Part shown: positions 26,615-35,997 of the stretch, piece by piece
How positions within the stretch are numbered: the first letter of the stretch is position 1
Layout: every line of letters starts with the position of its first letter
DNA from: an uncultured Magnetospirillum sp.
Lineage (GTDB): Bacteria; Pseudomonadota; Alphaproteobacteria; Rhodospirillales; Magnetospirillaceae
NCBI RefSeq assembly: GCF_903853455.1
Contig: NZ_CAINTR010000049.1
Location: forward strand, 1 to 64,000
DNA: 64,000 nucleotides
Direction: 5' to 3'
The notes under the pieces: generated by a model
What the model was told of the DNA's origin: nothing
The model's database searches: none
The model's input: the letters and a program-made list of their open reading frames with translations, nothing else
Position numbers and translations under genes: made by a program

Positions 26615-27094
26615 ATGATTTCCCTGATCGTCAACGGTGAGCGGCACAAGGTCGACGCCGATCCCGACATGCCGCTGTTGTGGGTGCTGCGCGACCATCT
26701 GGGACTGGACGGCACCAAATACGGCTGCGGCGAAGGCGTCTGCGGCGCCTGCACCATCCTGGTGGACGGCGAGGCGATGCGCTCCTGCACCCTGCCGGTG
26801 GGCGAACTGGCCGGCCGCGCCATCACCACCATCCAGGGACTGGACAGCGCCATCGGCAAGGCGCTGTTCGCCGCCTGGGCCGAGGTGGACGTCCCCCAAT
26901 GCGGCTATTGCCAGCCAGGGCAGATCCTGTCGGCCGCCGCCCTGCTGCGCCACACGCCGAAGCCCAGCGACACCGACATCGACACCGCCATGGACGGCAA
27001 TCTGTGCCGCTGCGGCACCTATGCCCGCATCCGCGCCGCCATCCATCTCGCCGCCGGCCGTCTTGCCACCGGGCCACTGGGAGGCGGCAAATGA
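26615..27094 (+). CDS. 2Fe-2S subunit of a molybdenum hydroxylase (isoquinoline 1-oxidoreductase alpha-like)
   Basis: Electron-transfer subunit of 159 residues of the xanthine dehydrogenase family. The plant-type ferredoxin cluster uses C38, C43, C46 and C58; the second 2Fe-2S cluster uses C96, C99, C131 and C133. The N-terminus [17 protein letters not shown] is typical of isoquinoline oxidoreductase alpha. An upstream in-frame ATG at 26588 would add nine residues. Its stop overlaps the start of the molybdopterin subunit (ATGA). Substrate unknown: N-heteroaromatic compounds or aldehydes are usual. Confidence 0.88.
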   Translation: MISLIVNGERHKVDADPDMPLLWVLRDHLGLDGTKYGCGEGVCGACTILVDGEAMRSCTLPVGELAGRAITTIQGLDSAIGKALFAAWAEVDVPQCGYCQPGQILSAAALLRHTPKPSDTDIDTAMDGNLCRCGTYARIRAAIHLAAGRLATGPLGGGK

Positions 27095-29241
27095 ACAAGC
27101 ACTTCGCCCCGAGCGGCCTCAGCCGCCGCAGCTTCCTGGTGCTGAGCGCCGGAACCGGAATCGGCCTGACCCTGGCGGCGGGGGACATTTCCGCCGCCGA
27201 GCCGGGCAGCTTCACCGCCAACGCCTTCGTCGCCATCGGCACCGACGGCAAGGTAACGGTCACGGTCAAGCATCTGGAGATGGGCCAGGGCGTCGCCACC
27301 GGCCTGCCGGTGCTGGTGGCCGAGGAGTTGGAGGTGGACCCCGCAGCCATCCGGGTCAAATTCGCCCCCGCCGATGCCAAGCTCTACAACAATCTGTTCT
27401 GGGGACCCAGCCAGGGCACCGGCGGTTCCACCGCCACCGCCAATTCGTGGGAGCAGTTGCGCAAGGCCGGCGCCGCCGCCCGCGAGATGCTGATCGAGGC
27501 CGCCGCCCGCCGCCTCAAGGTGGATCGCGCCACGCTGACGGCGCGCAACGGCGAGATCGTCCACGGGCCGAGCGGGCGCCGGCTGTCCTATGGCGCGCTG
27601 GTCGCCGACGCGGCCAAGCTGGCGCCGCCCGCCGATCCGCCGCTGAAAGCGGTCGCCGACTTCCGCCTGATTGGCACGTCCGGGATCCGGCGCGGCGATT
27701 CCAAGACCAAGAACGATGGCACCGCCCTGTATGGCGGCGACATCCGTCTGCCCGGCATGGTCACCGCCGTGGTGGCGCGGCCGCCGGTGTTCGGAGCCAC
27801 GCTGAAGACGCTCGACCGCACCGCCGCCTTGCGGGTGGCGGGAGTGGTGGCGGTGGTTCCGATCTCGTCCGGGGTGGCGGTGGTCGGCGACGATTTCTGG
27901 GCGGCCCAGCAAGGCCGGGCGGCGCTGAAGCTGGACTGGACCCTGCCGGCGGAGCGTCCCTCGTCCGAGACCATCCGCGCCGACTTCGCCCACCTGCTCG
28001 ACCAGCCCGGCATGATCGCCCGCCATGACGGCGACGGCGCGGCGGCGCTGAGCCAAGGCGTCAAACGCCTGAGCGCGGTCTACGAAGTCCCCTATCTGGC
28101 CCATGCCCCCATGGAACCGCTCAGCTGCGTGGTCCGGCTGTCCAAGGCCCGCTGCGAGATCTGGGCGGGATCGCAGCTCCAGACCCTCGACCAAGCGCTG
28201 GCGGCCAAGGCCGCCGGGCTGAAGCCGGAGCAGGTGGAGATCAACACCCTGTATGCCGGCGGCAGTTTCGGCCGCCGCGCCAACCCCACCTCCGACTACA
28301 TCGTCGAGGGCGTCGAGGTGGCCAAGGCGGTGGGCGCACCGGTGCGGCTGATCTGGACCCGCGAGGACGACATCGCCGGCGGCTATTACCGGCCGCTGTT
28401 CGTCCACGGCTTCGACGCGGCGCTGGATGCCGCCGGAGCGCCGCTGGCCTGGCACCACCGCATCGTCGGCCAGTCGATCCTGGCGGGCGGCCCCTTCGCC
28501 GCCATGATCAAGGACGGCATCGACGTCACCTCGGTGGAGGGCGCCGCCAACCTGCCCTACGCCATTCACCATCTTCAGGTCGAGCTGCACTCGCCCAAGC
28601 TGCCGGTGCCGGTGCTGTGGTGGCGGTCGGTGGGGTCCAGCCATACCGCCTTCGCCACCGAGTGCTTCCTCGACGAACTGGCCCAGGCGGGCGGCAAGGA
28701 CCCGCTGGAACTGCGCCGCGCCCTGCTGGCCGGCCATCCCCGCCATCTCGGCGTGCTGGAGCTGGCCGTCGCCAAGGCCGGCTGGGGCAATCCGCTGCCC
28801 GCCGGCACGGGGCGCGGCCTGGCGGTGCATGAATGCTTCAACTCCGTCGTCGCCCAGGTCGCCGAGGTCACCATCGGCCCCAAGGGCGAGATCAAGGTCG
28901 ACCGGGTGGTCTGCGCCGTCGATTGCGGCGTCGCCGTGACTCCCGACGTCATCCGCGCCCAGATGGAAGGCGGCATCGCCTTCGGCCTGTCGGCCGCCCT
29001 GCTGGGCGAGATCACCCTCAAGGACGGCGCCGCCGTGCAGTCCAATTTCCACGACTACCGCTGCCTGCGCATGTCCGAGATGCCCCGGGTCGAGGTTCAC
29101 ATCGTGCCGAGCACCGCCGCCCCCACCGGAGTGGGCGAGCCCGGCGTGCCGCCCATCGCCCCGGCGGTGTGCAACGCCATCTTCGCCGTCACCGGCAAGA
29201 GAATTCGGCGCCTGCCCATCGGCAACACCGTGCCAAGCTAG
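27091..29241 (+). CDS. Molybdopterin-binding subunit of a molybdenum hydroxylase (isoquinoline 1-oxidoreductase beta-like)
   Basis: Catalytic subunit of 716 residues. A twin-arginine signal ([14 protein letters not shown], about 10-23) predicts export of the folded complex to the periplasm together with the small subunit, as in related aldehyde oxidoreductases. The molybdopterin domains include [26 protein letters not shown] and the active-site Glu in GVGEPGVPP (about residue 683). No FAD subunit is encoded nearby, so electrons probably go to a cytochrome. No XdhC-type maturation factor is seen in the window. Confidence 0.87.
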   Translation: MNKHFAPSGLSRRSFLVLSAGTGIGLTLAAGDISAAEPGSFTANAFVAIGTDGKVTVTVKHLEMGQGVATGLPVLVAEELEVDPAAIRVKFAPADAKLYNNLFWGPSQGTGGSTATANSWEQLRKAGAAAREMLIEAAARRLKVDRATLTARNGEIVHGPSGRRLSYGALVADAAKLAPPADPPLKAVADFRLIGTSGIRRGDSKTKNDGTALYGGDIRLPGMVTAVVARPPVFGATLKTLDRTAALRVAGVVAVVPISSGVAVVGDDFWAAQQGRAALKLDWTLPAERPSSETIRADFAHLLDQPGMIARHDGDGAAALSQGVKRLSAVYEVPYLAHAPMEPLSCVVRLSKARCEIWAGSQLQTLDQALAAKAAGLKPEQVEINTLYAGGSFGRRANPTSDYIVEGVEVAKAVGAPVRLIWTREDDIAGGYYRPLFVHGFDAALDAAGAPLAWHHRIVGQSILAGGPFAAMIKDGIDVTSVEGAANLPYAIHHLQVELHSPKLPVPVLWWRSVGSSHTAFATECFLDELAQAGGKDPLELRRALLAGHPRHLGVLELAVAKAGWGNPLPAGTGRGLAVHECFNSVVAQVAEVTIGPKGEIKVDRVVCAVDCGVAVTPDVIRAQMEGGIAFGLSAALLGEITLKDGAAVQSNFHDYRCLRMSEMPRVEVHIVPSTAAPTGVGEPGVPPIAPAVCNAIFAVTGKRIRRLPIGNTVPS

Positions 29242-29288
29242 GGCGTTTCGTGCTAGTCTCCTCCCGGTGGACGGCGATGGAGGACATC

Positions 29289-29483
29289 ATGCCGAACATT
29301 TACGAAATGGCCGGCCGACGCAACGAACGCGCCACCGGCGACATGCGCGATCATGACGAGCTGGACTACCTGGCGACCGAGGCCCGCGCCCGGACCGAGG
29401 ACCCCCGGTTGAAGTACGTCCCACGGCTCCAAACCCAGTCGACAGACGCCCTGCTGGAGATCGCCCCCGGCCGAAAGCCGTAA
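29289..29483 (+). CDS. Small hydrophilic protein of unknown function
   Basis: Frame of 64 codons beginning MPNIYEMAGRRNERA, charged throughout, with no hydrophobic segment or recognised domain. GGAGG lies five bases before ATG 29289, which supports translation. It follows the molybdenum hydroxylase by 47 bp and precedes ccmC by 91 bp. Codon use is like its neighbours. Confidence 0.6.
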   Translation: MPNIYEMAGRRNERATGDMRDHDELDYLATEARARTEDPRLKYVPRLQTQSTDALLEIAPGRKP

Positions 29484-29574
29484 GCGGACGGGGCGAGCCG
29501 AAGGCGGGCGCATTGCCAATCTGTAATGTCGCCATTTCTTGAGCCGGGGCGAAATCTGGGCTAGAACCACGCCC

Positions 29575-30309
29575 ATGCATCGCTTCGCCAATCCCGCCCG
29601 CTTTTTGCGCATGGCCAAGGTGATCCTGCCGTATTCGTCAGGCATCGCCGTTTTGTCGCTCGCTGCCGGCCTGTGGTTCGCCCTGGCCGCCTCGCCCGCC
29701 GATTATCAGCAGGGCGACAGCGTCCGTATCATGTACGTCCATGTGCCCTCGGCCTGGATGGGCATGTTCTGCTACGTGGCCATGGCGGTGTTCTCGGCCA
29801 TGGCCCTGATCTGGAAGCATCCCCTGGCCGACCTGCTGGCCAAGGCCACCGCTCCGGTGGGCGCCGCCTTCACCTTCCTCTGCCTGGTGACCGGCTCGCT
29901 GTGGGGCAAGCCCATGTGGGGCACGTGGTGGGCCTGGGACGCCCGGCTGACCAGCATGCTGATCCTGCTGTTCCTCTATCTGGGCTACATGGCGCTGATC
30001 AACGCCTTCGACGATCCCGAGCGCGGCCACAAGGCCGCCGCCATCCTGGCCCTGGTCGGCGCCGTCAACATCCCGGTCATCAAGTGGTCGGTGGATTGGT
30101 GGAACACCCTGCACCAGCCGGCCAGCGTGGTGAAGATGGGCGGCCCCGCCATCGACCCCAGCATGCTGGTGCCGCTGCTGCTGATGGCGCTGGGCTTCAA
30201 GGCCTATTGGATCAGCATCCTGATCCTGCGCGGCCGCGCCGAAATCGCCGCCCAGAAGATCCGCATCATCCGCATGGCGCAGATCCACGCCGCGTCCCGA
30301 GGGGAGTGA
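29575..30309 (+). CDS. ccmC: Haem exporter/handling protein CcmC
   Basis: Integral membrane protein of 244 residues with six predicted transmembrane segments. It handles haem and loads it onto CcmE in System I cytochrome c maturation. The tryptophan-rich WWD motif WGTWWAWDARLTSM lies at about 122-135, with conserved periplasmic His residues (YVHVPSAW and TLHQPASV) that ligate haem. First gene of the ccm cluster here; ccmA and ccmB are not in the window. ccmD starts 8 bp downstream. Confidence 0.95.
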   Translation: MHRFANPARFLRMAKVILPYSSGIAVLSLAAGLWFALAASPADYQQGDSVRIMYVHVPSAWMGMFCYVAMAVFSAMALIWKHPLADLLAKATAPVGAAFTFLCLVTGSLWGKPMWGTWWAWDARLTSMLILLFLYLGYMALINAFDDPERGHKAAAILALVGAVNIPVIKWSVDWWNTLHQPASVVKMGGPAIDPSMLVPLLLMALGFKAYWISILILRGRAEIAAQKIRIIRMAQIHAASRGE

Positions 30310-30317
30310 CCAACGTC

Positions 30318-30554
30318 ATGGAATCAGTCTCGACCTTGGTCCAGATGGGGGGCTATGGCGGCTATGTCTGGCCCGCCTACGGCATCAGCGCGGTGGTGCT
30401 GGCCCTGGTGCTGGTGGCGTCGCTGCTGGCGGCCCGCAAGAACGAGGCGGAGCTTGAGCAGTTGCAGGTCGTGCGCCGCGCCGGCAAGCAGCGCAACGCC
30501 GCCGCCCAAGCCGCGGTGCCAACAGACGCGCTGAGCGTGGAGACCAAAGAGTGA
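30318..30554 (+). CDS. ccmD: Haem exporter subunit CcmD
   Basis: Small membrane protein of 78 residues: MGGYGGYVWPAYGISAVVL is the classic CcmD start with one transmembrane helix (about 17-38), followed by a basic and acidic cytoplasmic tail (ARKNEAELEQLQ). The tail is longer than in most CcmD. It stabilises the CcmABC-CcmE complex. Its stop overlaps the GTG start of ccmE. Confidence 0.9.
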   Translation: MESVSTLVQMGGYGGYVWPAYGISAVVLALVLVASLLAARKNEAELEQLQVVRRAGKQRNAAAQAAVPTDALSVETKE

Positions 30555-30988
30555 CCCGTAAGCAACGCAGGCTTTATTTCGTCCTTCTCGGCATGGCGGC
30601 CCTGGGCGCGGCGGTGGCGCTGGTGCTGACCGCCATCTCCGACAGCCTTGTCTACTTCTACTCGCCCACCGATATCGTGTCGCAGCGCATCCCCGAGGGA
30701 CGCCGCATGCGCATCGGCGGACTGGTGGAGGAAGGCAGCGTCAAGAAGGACGGCAAGCTGGTGAGTTTCAAGATCACCGACATCACCAACACGGTTCCGG
30801 TGGCCTATGCCGGCATCCTGCCCGACCTGTTCCGCGAGGGCCAGGGCGTGGTGGTCGAGGGCCGCATGGAGAAAGGGCAGTTCGCCGCCTCCGAGGTGCT
30901 GGCCAAGCACGACGAGAAGTACATGCCCAAGGAAGTGGCCGACGCCCTGAAGAAGTCCGGGCAATGGAACGACGGCAAGTCGAAATAA
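30551..30988 (+). CDS. ccmE: Haem chaperone CcmE
   Basis: Membrane-anchored periplasmic OB-fold protein of 145 residues, full length. One N-terminal anchor (about 8-30) precedes the beta-barrel; covalent haem attachment His120 with Tyr124 (HDEKY) is present. Accepts haem from CcmC and hands it to CcmF. GTG start at 30551 overlaps the ccmD stop (GTGA). Confidence 0.95.
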   Translation: MTRKQRRLYFVLLGMAALGAAVALVLTAISDSLVYFYSPTDIVSQRIPEGRRMRIGGLVEEGSVKKDGKLVSFKITDITNTVPVAYAGILPDLFREGQGVVVEGRMEKGQFAASEVLAKHDEKYMPKEVADALKKSGQWNDGKSK

Positions 30989-31003
30989 GCCTTCCTTTTT
31001 GTT

Positions 31004-31108
31004 CGTCACCCCCGCGCAGGCGGGGGTCCATGCTAGGTCAAAAGACGATGCGAACCCCTGAATTCTGGATTGTCGGACACATGGATTCCCGCCTTCGCGG
31101 GAATGACG
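31004..31108. repeat. Inverted pair of CGTCATTCCCGC-type palindromic repeats
   Basis: Two 29-base units in inverted orientation, 31004-31032 and 31080-31108. The right unit reads CATGGATTCCCGCCTTCGCGGG and continues with AATGACG; the left is its complement with five differences. Each unit is itself a hairpin. This palindromic repeat is widespread in proteobacteria. It separates ccmE from ccmF, ending three bases before the ccmF ribosome site GGGAGG. Confidence 0.8.
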
Positions 31109-31121
31109 ACGGGAGGATGGC

Positions 31122-33104
31122 ATGATCGCCGAGATCGGGCATTTCGCCCTGGTGCTGGCCCTGTGTGTCGCGATTGTGCAGGCGGTGGTGCCGCTGGTGG
31201 GCGCCAAACGCCGCATGGGCTCGTGGATGGCGGTGGCCGGCCCGGCCTCGGCCCTGCAATTCCTGTTCATCGCCGTCGCCTTCGGGGCGCTGATCAACGC
31301 CTATGTCACCAGCGACTTCTCGGTGGCGAACGTGGCCCAGAACAGCCACACCGAAAAGCCCATGCTCTACAAGGTGGCCGGCGTCTGGGGCAACCACGAG
31401 GGCTCGCTGCTGCTGTGGGTCACCATCTTGTCGCTGTTCGGCTTCGCGGTGTCGCTGTTCGGCCGCAACCTGCCGTCCGGCCTCAAATGCCGCGCCCTGG
31501 CGGTTCAGGCCATGATCTCGGTGGGCTTCCTGGCCTTCATCCTGCTCACCTCCAATCCCTTCCTCCGGCTGGAGCCGCCGCCGGTGGACGGCAACGGCCT
31601 CAATCCCATCCTGCAGGACCCCGGACTGGCGTTCCATCCGCCCTTCCTCTATCTGGGCTATGTGGGCTTCTCCATGGCGTTTTCCTTCGCCATCGCCGCC
31701 TTGCTGGAAGGCCGGGTCGATGCCGCCTGGGCCCGCTGGGTGCGCCCCTGGACCCTGGCCGCCTGGATTCTGCTGACCTGCGGCATCGTCCTGGGCTCGT
31801 GGTGGGCCTATTACACCCTGGGCTGGGGCGGCTGGTGGTACTGGGACCCGGTGGAGAACGCCTCGTTCATGCCCTGGCTGGCCGGCACCGCCCTGCTGCA
31901 TTCCGCCGTGGTGGTGGAAAAGCGCGACGCGCTGAAAAGCTGGACCATCCTGCTGGCCATCGTCACCTTCGGCTTCTCGCTGCTGGGAACCTTCCTGGTG
32001 CGCTCCGGCGTCCTGACCAGCGTGCACGCCTTCGCCACCGACCCGGCGCGCGGCGTTTTCGTGCTGCTGCTGCTGGTTCTGGCGGTGGGCGGCTCGTTCA
32101 CCCTTTACGCCATGCGGGCGCCGGCCATGAAGATGGGCGGATTGTTCTCGCCGATCTCGCGGGAAGGCGCCCTGCTGCTCAACAACGTCCTGATGGCCAC
32201 CGGCGCCGCCACGGTTTTGCTGGGCACCCTGTACCCGCTGATCGCCGACGCCCTCAATCTGGGCAAGGTCTCGGTGGGGCCGCCCTTCTTCAACGCGGTG
32301 TTCCTGCCGCTGATGGCGCCCATGGTGATGGTGATGGCCGCCGCCCCCATGATGGCGTGGAAGCGCGGCGACCTGGCCGGAGTCTGGAGCCGGCTTAAAT
32401 TCGTCGCCGCCATCGCCCTGGGCACCGCCGCTGTGGTCTGGTTCCTTCAGGGCGGCTCGGCCGGTCCGTGGTGGACCGGCGCCGGCTTCGCCCTGGCGGT
32501 GTGGCTGGGCCTCGGCACCCTGGTCGATCTGGCCGAGCGCATCCGTCTGGTCCAGGCGCCGTCCGAGGCGCTGGGCCGCGCCCTGCGCCTGCCGCGTTCG
32601 GCCTGGGGCATGGTGCTGGCCCATTTCGGCGTGGCGGTGTTCATCGTCGGCCTGACCGCCTCCTCGGCCTGGACCTCCGAGCATATCCAGACCCAGAAGA
32701 TCGGCGAGACCGTCATGGTCGGCGGCTTCGGCGTCACCCTGAAGGGGGTGGAGGCGGTTCCCGGCCCCAACTACTCCGCCGCCCGCGCCACCTTCGAGAT
32801 CAGCAAGAACGGCGAGACCGTCGCGGTGATGCAGCCGGAGAAGCGGACCTACCGCATGCCGCCGCGCCCCACCACCACCGCGGCGATCCGGTCGGGCTTC
32901 ACCGGCGACCTCTACGTGGTGATCGGCGATTTCGACCCCAAGGGCGGCTACGTCACCCGCCTGTACTTCAATCCCTGCATTCCCTGGCTGTGGGTTGGCG
33001 GCGCCTTGCTGGTGCTCGGCGGACTGATCAGTCTGGCCGACCGGCGCCACCGCATCGGGGCTCCGGCCCGGGGCCGCGCCGCCACCCAAGCGGCCAAGGC
33101 GTAG
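31122..33104 (+). CDS. ccmF: Cytochrome c haem lyase CcmF
   Basis: Large polytopic protein of 660 residues (about 14-15 membrane helices). The WWD motif WGGWWYWDPVENASFMPW lies at about 232-249; conserved His in HNHEGSLLLW-like NHEGSLLLW and in LHSAVVVEKR are present. It ligates haem from CcmE to the CxxCH of apocytochromes together with CcmH and CcmI. ATG 31122 is placed by GGGAGG five bases upstream. Its upstream gap contains the repeat pair. Confidence 0.96.
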   Translation: MIAEIGHFALVLALCVAIVQAVVPLVGAKRRMGSWMAVAGPASALQFLFIAVAFGALINAYVTSDFSVANVAQNSHTEKPMLYKVAGVWGNHEGSLLLWVTILSLFGFAVSLFGRNLPSGLKCRALAVQAMISVGFLAFILLTSNPFLRLEPPPVDGNGLNPILQDPGLAFHPPFLYLGYVGFSMAFSFAIAALLEGRVDAAWARWVRPWTLAAWILLTCGIVLGSWWAYYTLGWGGWWYWDPVENASFMPWLAGTALLHSAVVVEKRDALKSWTILLAIVTFGFSLLGTFLVRSGVLTSVHAFATDPARGVFVLLLLVLAVGGSFTLYAMRAPAMKMGGLFSPISREGALLLNNVLMATGAATVLLGTLYPLIADALNLGKVSVGPPFFNAVFLPLMAPMVMVMAAAPMMAWKRGDLAGVWSRLKFVAAIALGTAAVVWFLQGGSAGPWWTGAGFALAVWLGLGTLVDLAERIRLVQAPSEALGRALRLPRSAWGMVLAHFGVAVFIVGLTASSAWTSEHIQTQKIGETVMVGGFGVTLKGVEAVPGPNYSAARATFEISKNGETVAVMQPEKRTYRMPPRPTTTAAIRSGFTGDLYVVIGDFDPKGGYVTRLYFNPCIPWLWVGGALLVLGGLISLADRRHRIGAPARGRAATQAAKA

Positions 33105-33114
33105 GAGCAAAGCC

Positions 33115-33654
33115 ATGCGTCGCAGCCTCTTCCTCCTGCCCGTCGCCATCTTCGCCGTCATGGCCCTGCTGTTCGTCAAGGGCCTGACCATGGACCCGCA
33201 CGTGATCCCCTCGGTGCTGATCGACCGGCCGGTGCCCGAGATGGATCTGGCACCGCTGCCCGGCCGGGGCGCCGACACCGGGCTGGCCACCAAGGATCTC
33301 AAGGGCCGCGTCTCGCTGGTCAACATCTACGGCTCGTGGTGCATCGCCTGCGTCCAGGAACACCCCTATCTGGTGGAGTTCAAGAAGACCGGCATCGTGC
33401 CCATCTTCGGCATCGACTGGCGCGACGACCCCGCCCAGGGCGCCGCCTGGCTGAAGCGGCACGGCGACCCCTACGAGCGGGTCGGCAACGATCCCGCCCC
33501 CGGCCGCGCCGCCATCGATTTCGGCGTCACCGGCGCCCCCGAGAGCTTCATCGTCGATAAGGCCGGCATCATCCGCTACAAGCATATCGGCGCCATCACG
33601 CCGGAGGTCTGGAGCAAGACCCTGCTTCCCATCATCCGGGAGCTTCAGAAATGA
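33115..33654 (+). CDS. ccmG: Periplasmic thioredoxin CcmG/DsbE
   Basis: Membrane-anchored thioredoxin of 179 residues that keeps apocytochrome cysteines reduced. The active site is WCIAC (C76, C79) instead of the common WCxPC; the cis-Pro loop TGAPESF and the acidic GIDWRDD insert are as in CcmG. One N-terminal anchor (about 5-23). Electrons would come from a CcdA-type protein such as that at 43864-44571. The stop overlaps the ccmH start. Confidence 0.94.
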   Translation: MRRSLFLLPVAIFAVMALLFVKGLTMDPHVIPSVLIDRPVPEMDLAPLPGRGADTGLATKDLKGRVSLVNIYGSWCIACVQEHPYLVEFKKTGIVPIFGIDWRDDPAQGAAWLKRHGDPYERVGNDPAPGRAAIDFGVTGAPESFIVDKAGIIRYKHIGAITPEVWSKTLLPIIRELQK

Positions 33655-34121
33655 AAAAGGTTGTCTTCGTCGCCCTGCTGATGGCCCTCGCCACGCCCGC
33701 CCTCGCCGTCTATCCCAGCGAGATGCTGCCCGACCCGGCCCAGGAGCACCGCGCCCGCGAGCTGGGCAAGGATCTGCGCTGCCTGGTCTGCCAGAACCAG
33801 TCCATCGACGATTCCGACGCCGATCTGGCCAAGGATCTGCGCGTCATCGTGCGCGAGCGCATCAAGGCCGGCGACACCGACGACATGGTCCGCCAATTCG
33901 TGGTCGACCGTTATGGCGACTACGTCCTGCTGAAGCCGCCGTTCAAGCTCTCCACCCTGGCGCTGTGGCTGGGGCCGTTCGTCCTGTTCGTCGGCGCCCT
34001 GTCGGTGGTGTTCGGCTTCTACCGCCGCCGCAAGACCGTCGCCGCCGCACCGCCCCCGCCCCCCCTCAGTCCCGAGGAACAGCGCCGCCTCGCCGCGCTG
34101 CTCAAGGAGAGTGGCCAGTGA
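33651..34121 (+). CDS. ccmH: Cytochrome c maturation protein CcmH (CycL)
   Basis: Periplasmic protein of 156 residues with signal peptide (1-19), the redox motif LRCLVCQNQS (C44, C47), a three-helix bundle and one C-terminal membrane helix (about 100-122), then a Pro-rich tail. It presents apocytochrome thiols to CcmF. ATGA overlap with ccmG and GTGA overlap with ccmI show tight coupling. Confidence 0.95.
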   Translation: MKKVVFVALLMALATPALAVYPSEMLPDPAQEHRARELGKDLRCLVCQNQSIDDSDADLAKDLRVIVRERIKAGDTDDMVRQFVVDRYGDYVLLKPPFKLSTLALWLGPFVLFVGALSVVFGFYRRRKTVAAAPPPPPLSPEEQRRLAALLKESGQ

Positions 34122-34951
34122 TCTGGATCGTCTTTTCCGCCATGCTGGCCCTGACGCTGGCCGTGTTGCTGCGGCCGTTGCTGCGCCCCGTCGCCGTCGG
34201 CGCCGCCCGGGTCGAATACGACCTGATGGTCTACCGCGACCAGCTTGACGAGATCGCCCGCGACGTGGAGCGCGGCCTGCTGTCGGCCGATCAGGCCGAC
34301 GCGGCCCGCACCGAGATTCAGCGCCGCATGCTGGCGGCGGGCGAAAGCGAGAAGACCATCCAGCCGACCACCGGCAAGGCCGGCAAGCGCGCCGCCCTGG
34401 TGCTGGTCGCGGCCATTCCGCTGGCGTCCATCGCCGGTTATCTGGCGCTGGGAGCGCCGGACCTGCCGGATCGCCCCTTCTCCGGCCGCGCCGCCCAGAT
34501 CGCCGAGATGCGCCAGAAGGCCGACACCATCCAGACCATGGTCAACGGATTGGCGGCCCGGCTGCGAGCCAATCCCGACGACGGCAAGGGCTGGGCCATG
34601 CTGGGCCGCTCCTACCGGGCGCTGGGCCGGATGGAGGAATCCAAGAGTGCCTACCGCAAGGCGCTGAGGCTGCTGCCCCGCGAGGTTCAGGTCCGCATCG
34701 ATTACGGCGGCATGCTGCTGGACGAGGCCGAGACCGAGACCCTGCCGCCCGAATTGGTGTCGGTGATGGGCGAGGTCCTGGCCATCGACCCCAACCAGCC
34801 CGACGCGCTGTATTTCCTCGGCATGGATGCCGCCGCCCAAGGCAACGTGGCCCAGGCCCGCACCCTGTGGACCCATCTGCTCGACCGGCTGCCGGACGAT
34901 TCCTCCGCCCGTGGTCAGGTGCAGCAGATGCTGGACGGGCTGAAGCCTTAA
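34118..34951 (+). CDS. ccmI: Cytochrome c maturation protein CcmI (CycH)
   Basis: Apocytochrome chaperone of 277 residues. The N-terminal membrane anchor (about 2-20), a coiled segment (VEYDLMVYRDQLDEIARDVERGLLSADQ is split around the conserved RDQL), a second membrane helix (about 90-108) and C-terminal TPR repeats (about 150-270; KGWAMLGRSYRALGRM, DALYFLGMDAAAQGN) are in the standard order. Start is GTG 34118, overlapping the ccmH stop. Confidence 0.93.
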   Translation: MIWIVFSAMLALTLAVLLRPLLRPVAVGAARVEYDLMVYRDQLDEIARDVERGLLSADQADAARTEIQRRMLAAGESEKTIQPTTGKAGKRAALVLVAAIPLASIAGYLALGAPDLPDRPFSGRAAQIAEMRQKADTIQTMVNGLAARLRANPDDGKGWAMLGRSYRALGRMEESKSAYRKALRLLPREVQVRIDYGGMLLDEAETETLPPELVSVMGEVLAIDPNQPDALYFLGMDAAAQGNVAQARTLWTHLLDRLPDDSSARGQVQQMLDGLKP

Positions 34952-34962
34952 AGGTGGGACAC

Positions 34963-35955
34963 ATGAACACCATCGGCGTGGTTGGGGGCGGAGCCTGGGG
35001 AACGGCGCTGGCGCTGACGGCGCGGCGCGCCGGCCGCGACGTTATGCTGTGGGCGCGCGAGGCCGCGGTGGTCGATTCGGTCAACGCCGACCATGTCAAC
35101 GCCGACTTCCTGCCCGGCGTGCCGCTGGACCCGGCCATCCGCGCCACCTCCGACCATGCCGAGATCGCCCGCGCCGACGCGGTGCTGCTGGTGCCGCCGG
35201 CCCAGCATCTGCGCGCCGCCTGTCGCGCCCTGGCCCCCCATTGGCGCCCCGGCGTGCCGGCGGTGATCTGCGCCAAGGGCATCGAACTGTCCACCTGCGC
35301 CCTGATGGCCGACGCGGTCGCCGCCGAACTGCCCGGCGCGGTGGTGGCGGTGCTGTCCGGCCCCACCTTCGCCATCGAGGTGGCCAAGGGCCTGCCTACC
35401 GCCATCACCCTGGCCTGCACCGATGCCGGTCTCGGTCAGAAGCTGGTGGAGGCGCTGGGCACCGCCAGCTTCCGCCCCTACCTGTCCGACGATCTGGTGG
35501 GAGCCCAGATGGGCGGCGCGGTCAAGAACGTGCTGGCCATCGCCTGCGGCATCGTCGAGGGGCGCGGCCTGGGCGACAACGCGCGGGCGGCGCTGATCAC
35601 CCGTGGCCTGGCCGAGCTGACCCGGTTGGCCATGGCCAAGGGCGGCCGTCCCGAGACCACGATGGGGCTGTCCGGTCTGGGCGATCTCATCCTGACCGCG
35701 TCGTCGACCCAGTCGCGCAACTACTCGCTGGGCTTCGCGCTGGGCGAGGGCCGGGCGCTGGCCGACATCCTGGCCGAACGCCGCTCGGTGACCGAAGGCG
35801 TCACCACCGCCGGAGCGGTGATGGACATGGCGGCGCGCATCGGGGTCGAAATGCCCATCTGCGCCGGAGTCGACGCCGTCATCAACAAAGGCGTCAGCCT
35901 GGACGAGGCCATCCGGGCGCTGTTGTCGCGGCCATTCCGCAGCGAAGGCTTGTAG
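34963..35955 (+). CDS. gpsA: NAD(P)-dependent glycerol-3-phosphate dehydrogenase
   Basis: Enzyme of 330 residues making sn-glycerol 3-phosphate from dihydroxyacetone phosphate for phospholipids. The dinucleotide fold is GGGAWGTALA (about 8-17); GAVKNVLAIACGI carries the catalytic Lys, and GLGDNARAALITRGLAE and GLGDLILT are signature stretches. ATG 34963 lies 11 bp after ccmI. Confidence 0.96.
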   Translation: MNTIGVVGGGAWGTALALTARRAGRDVMLWAREAAVVDSVNADHVNADFLPGVPLDPAIRATSDHAEIARADAVLLVPPAQHLRAACRALAPHWRPGVPAVICAKGIELSTCALMADAVAAELPGAVVAVLSGPTFAIEVAKGLPTAITLACTDAGLGQKLVEALGTASFRPYLSDDLVGAQMGGAVKNVLAIACGIVEGRGLGDNARAALITRGLAELTRLAMAKGGRPETTMGLSGLGDLILTASSTQSRNYSLGFALGEGRALADILAERRSVTEGVTTAGAVMDMAARIGVEMPICAGVDAVINKGVSLDEAIRALLSRPFRSEGL

Positions 35956-35997
35956 GGCATACTGGCCCCAAACCATCCTCGGGGGGAGAGCAGTCAC

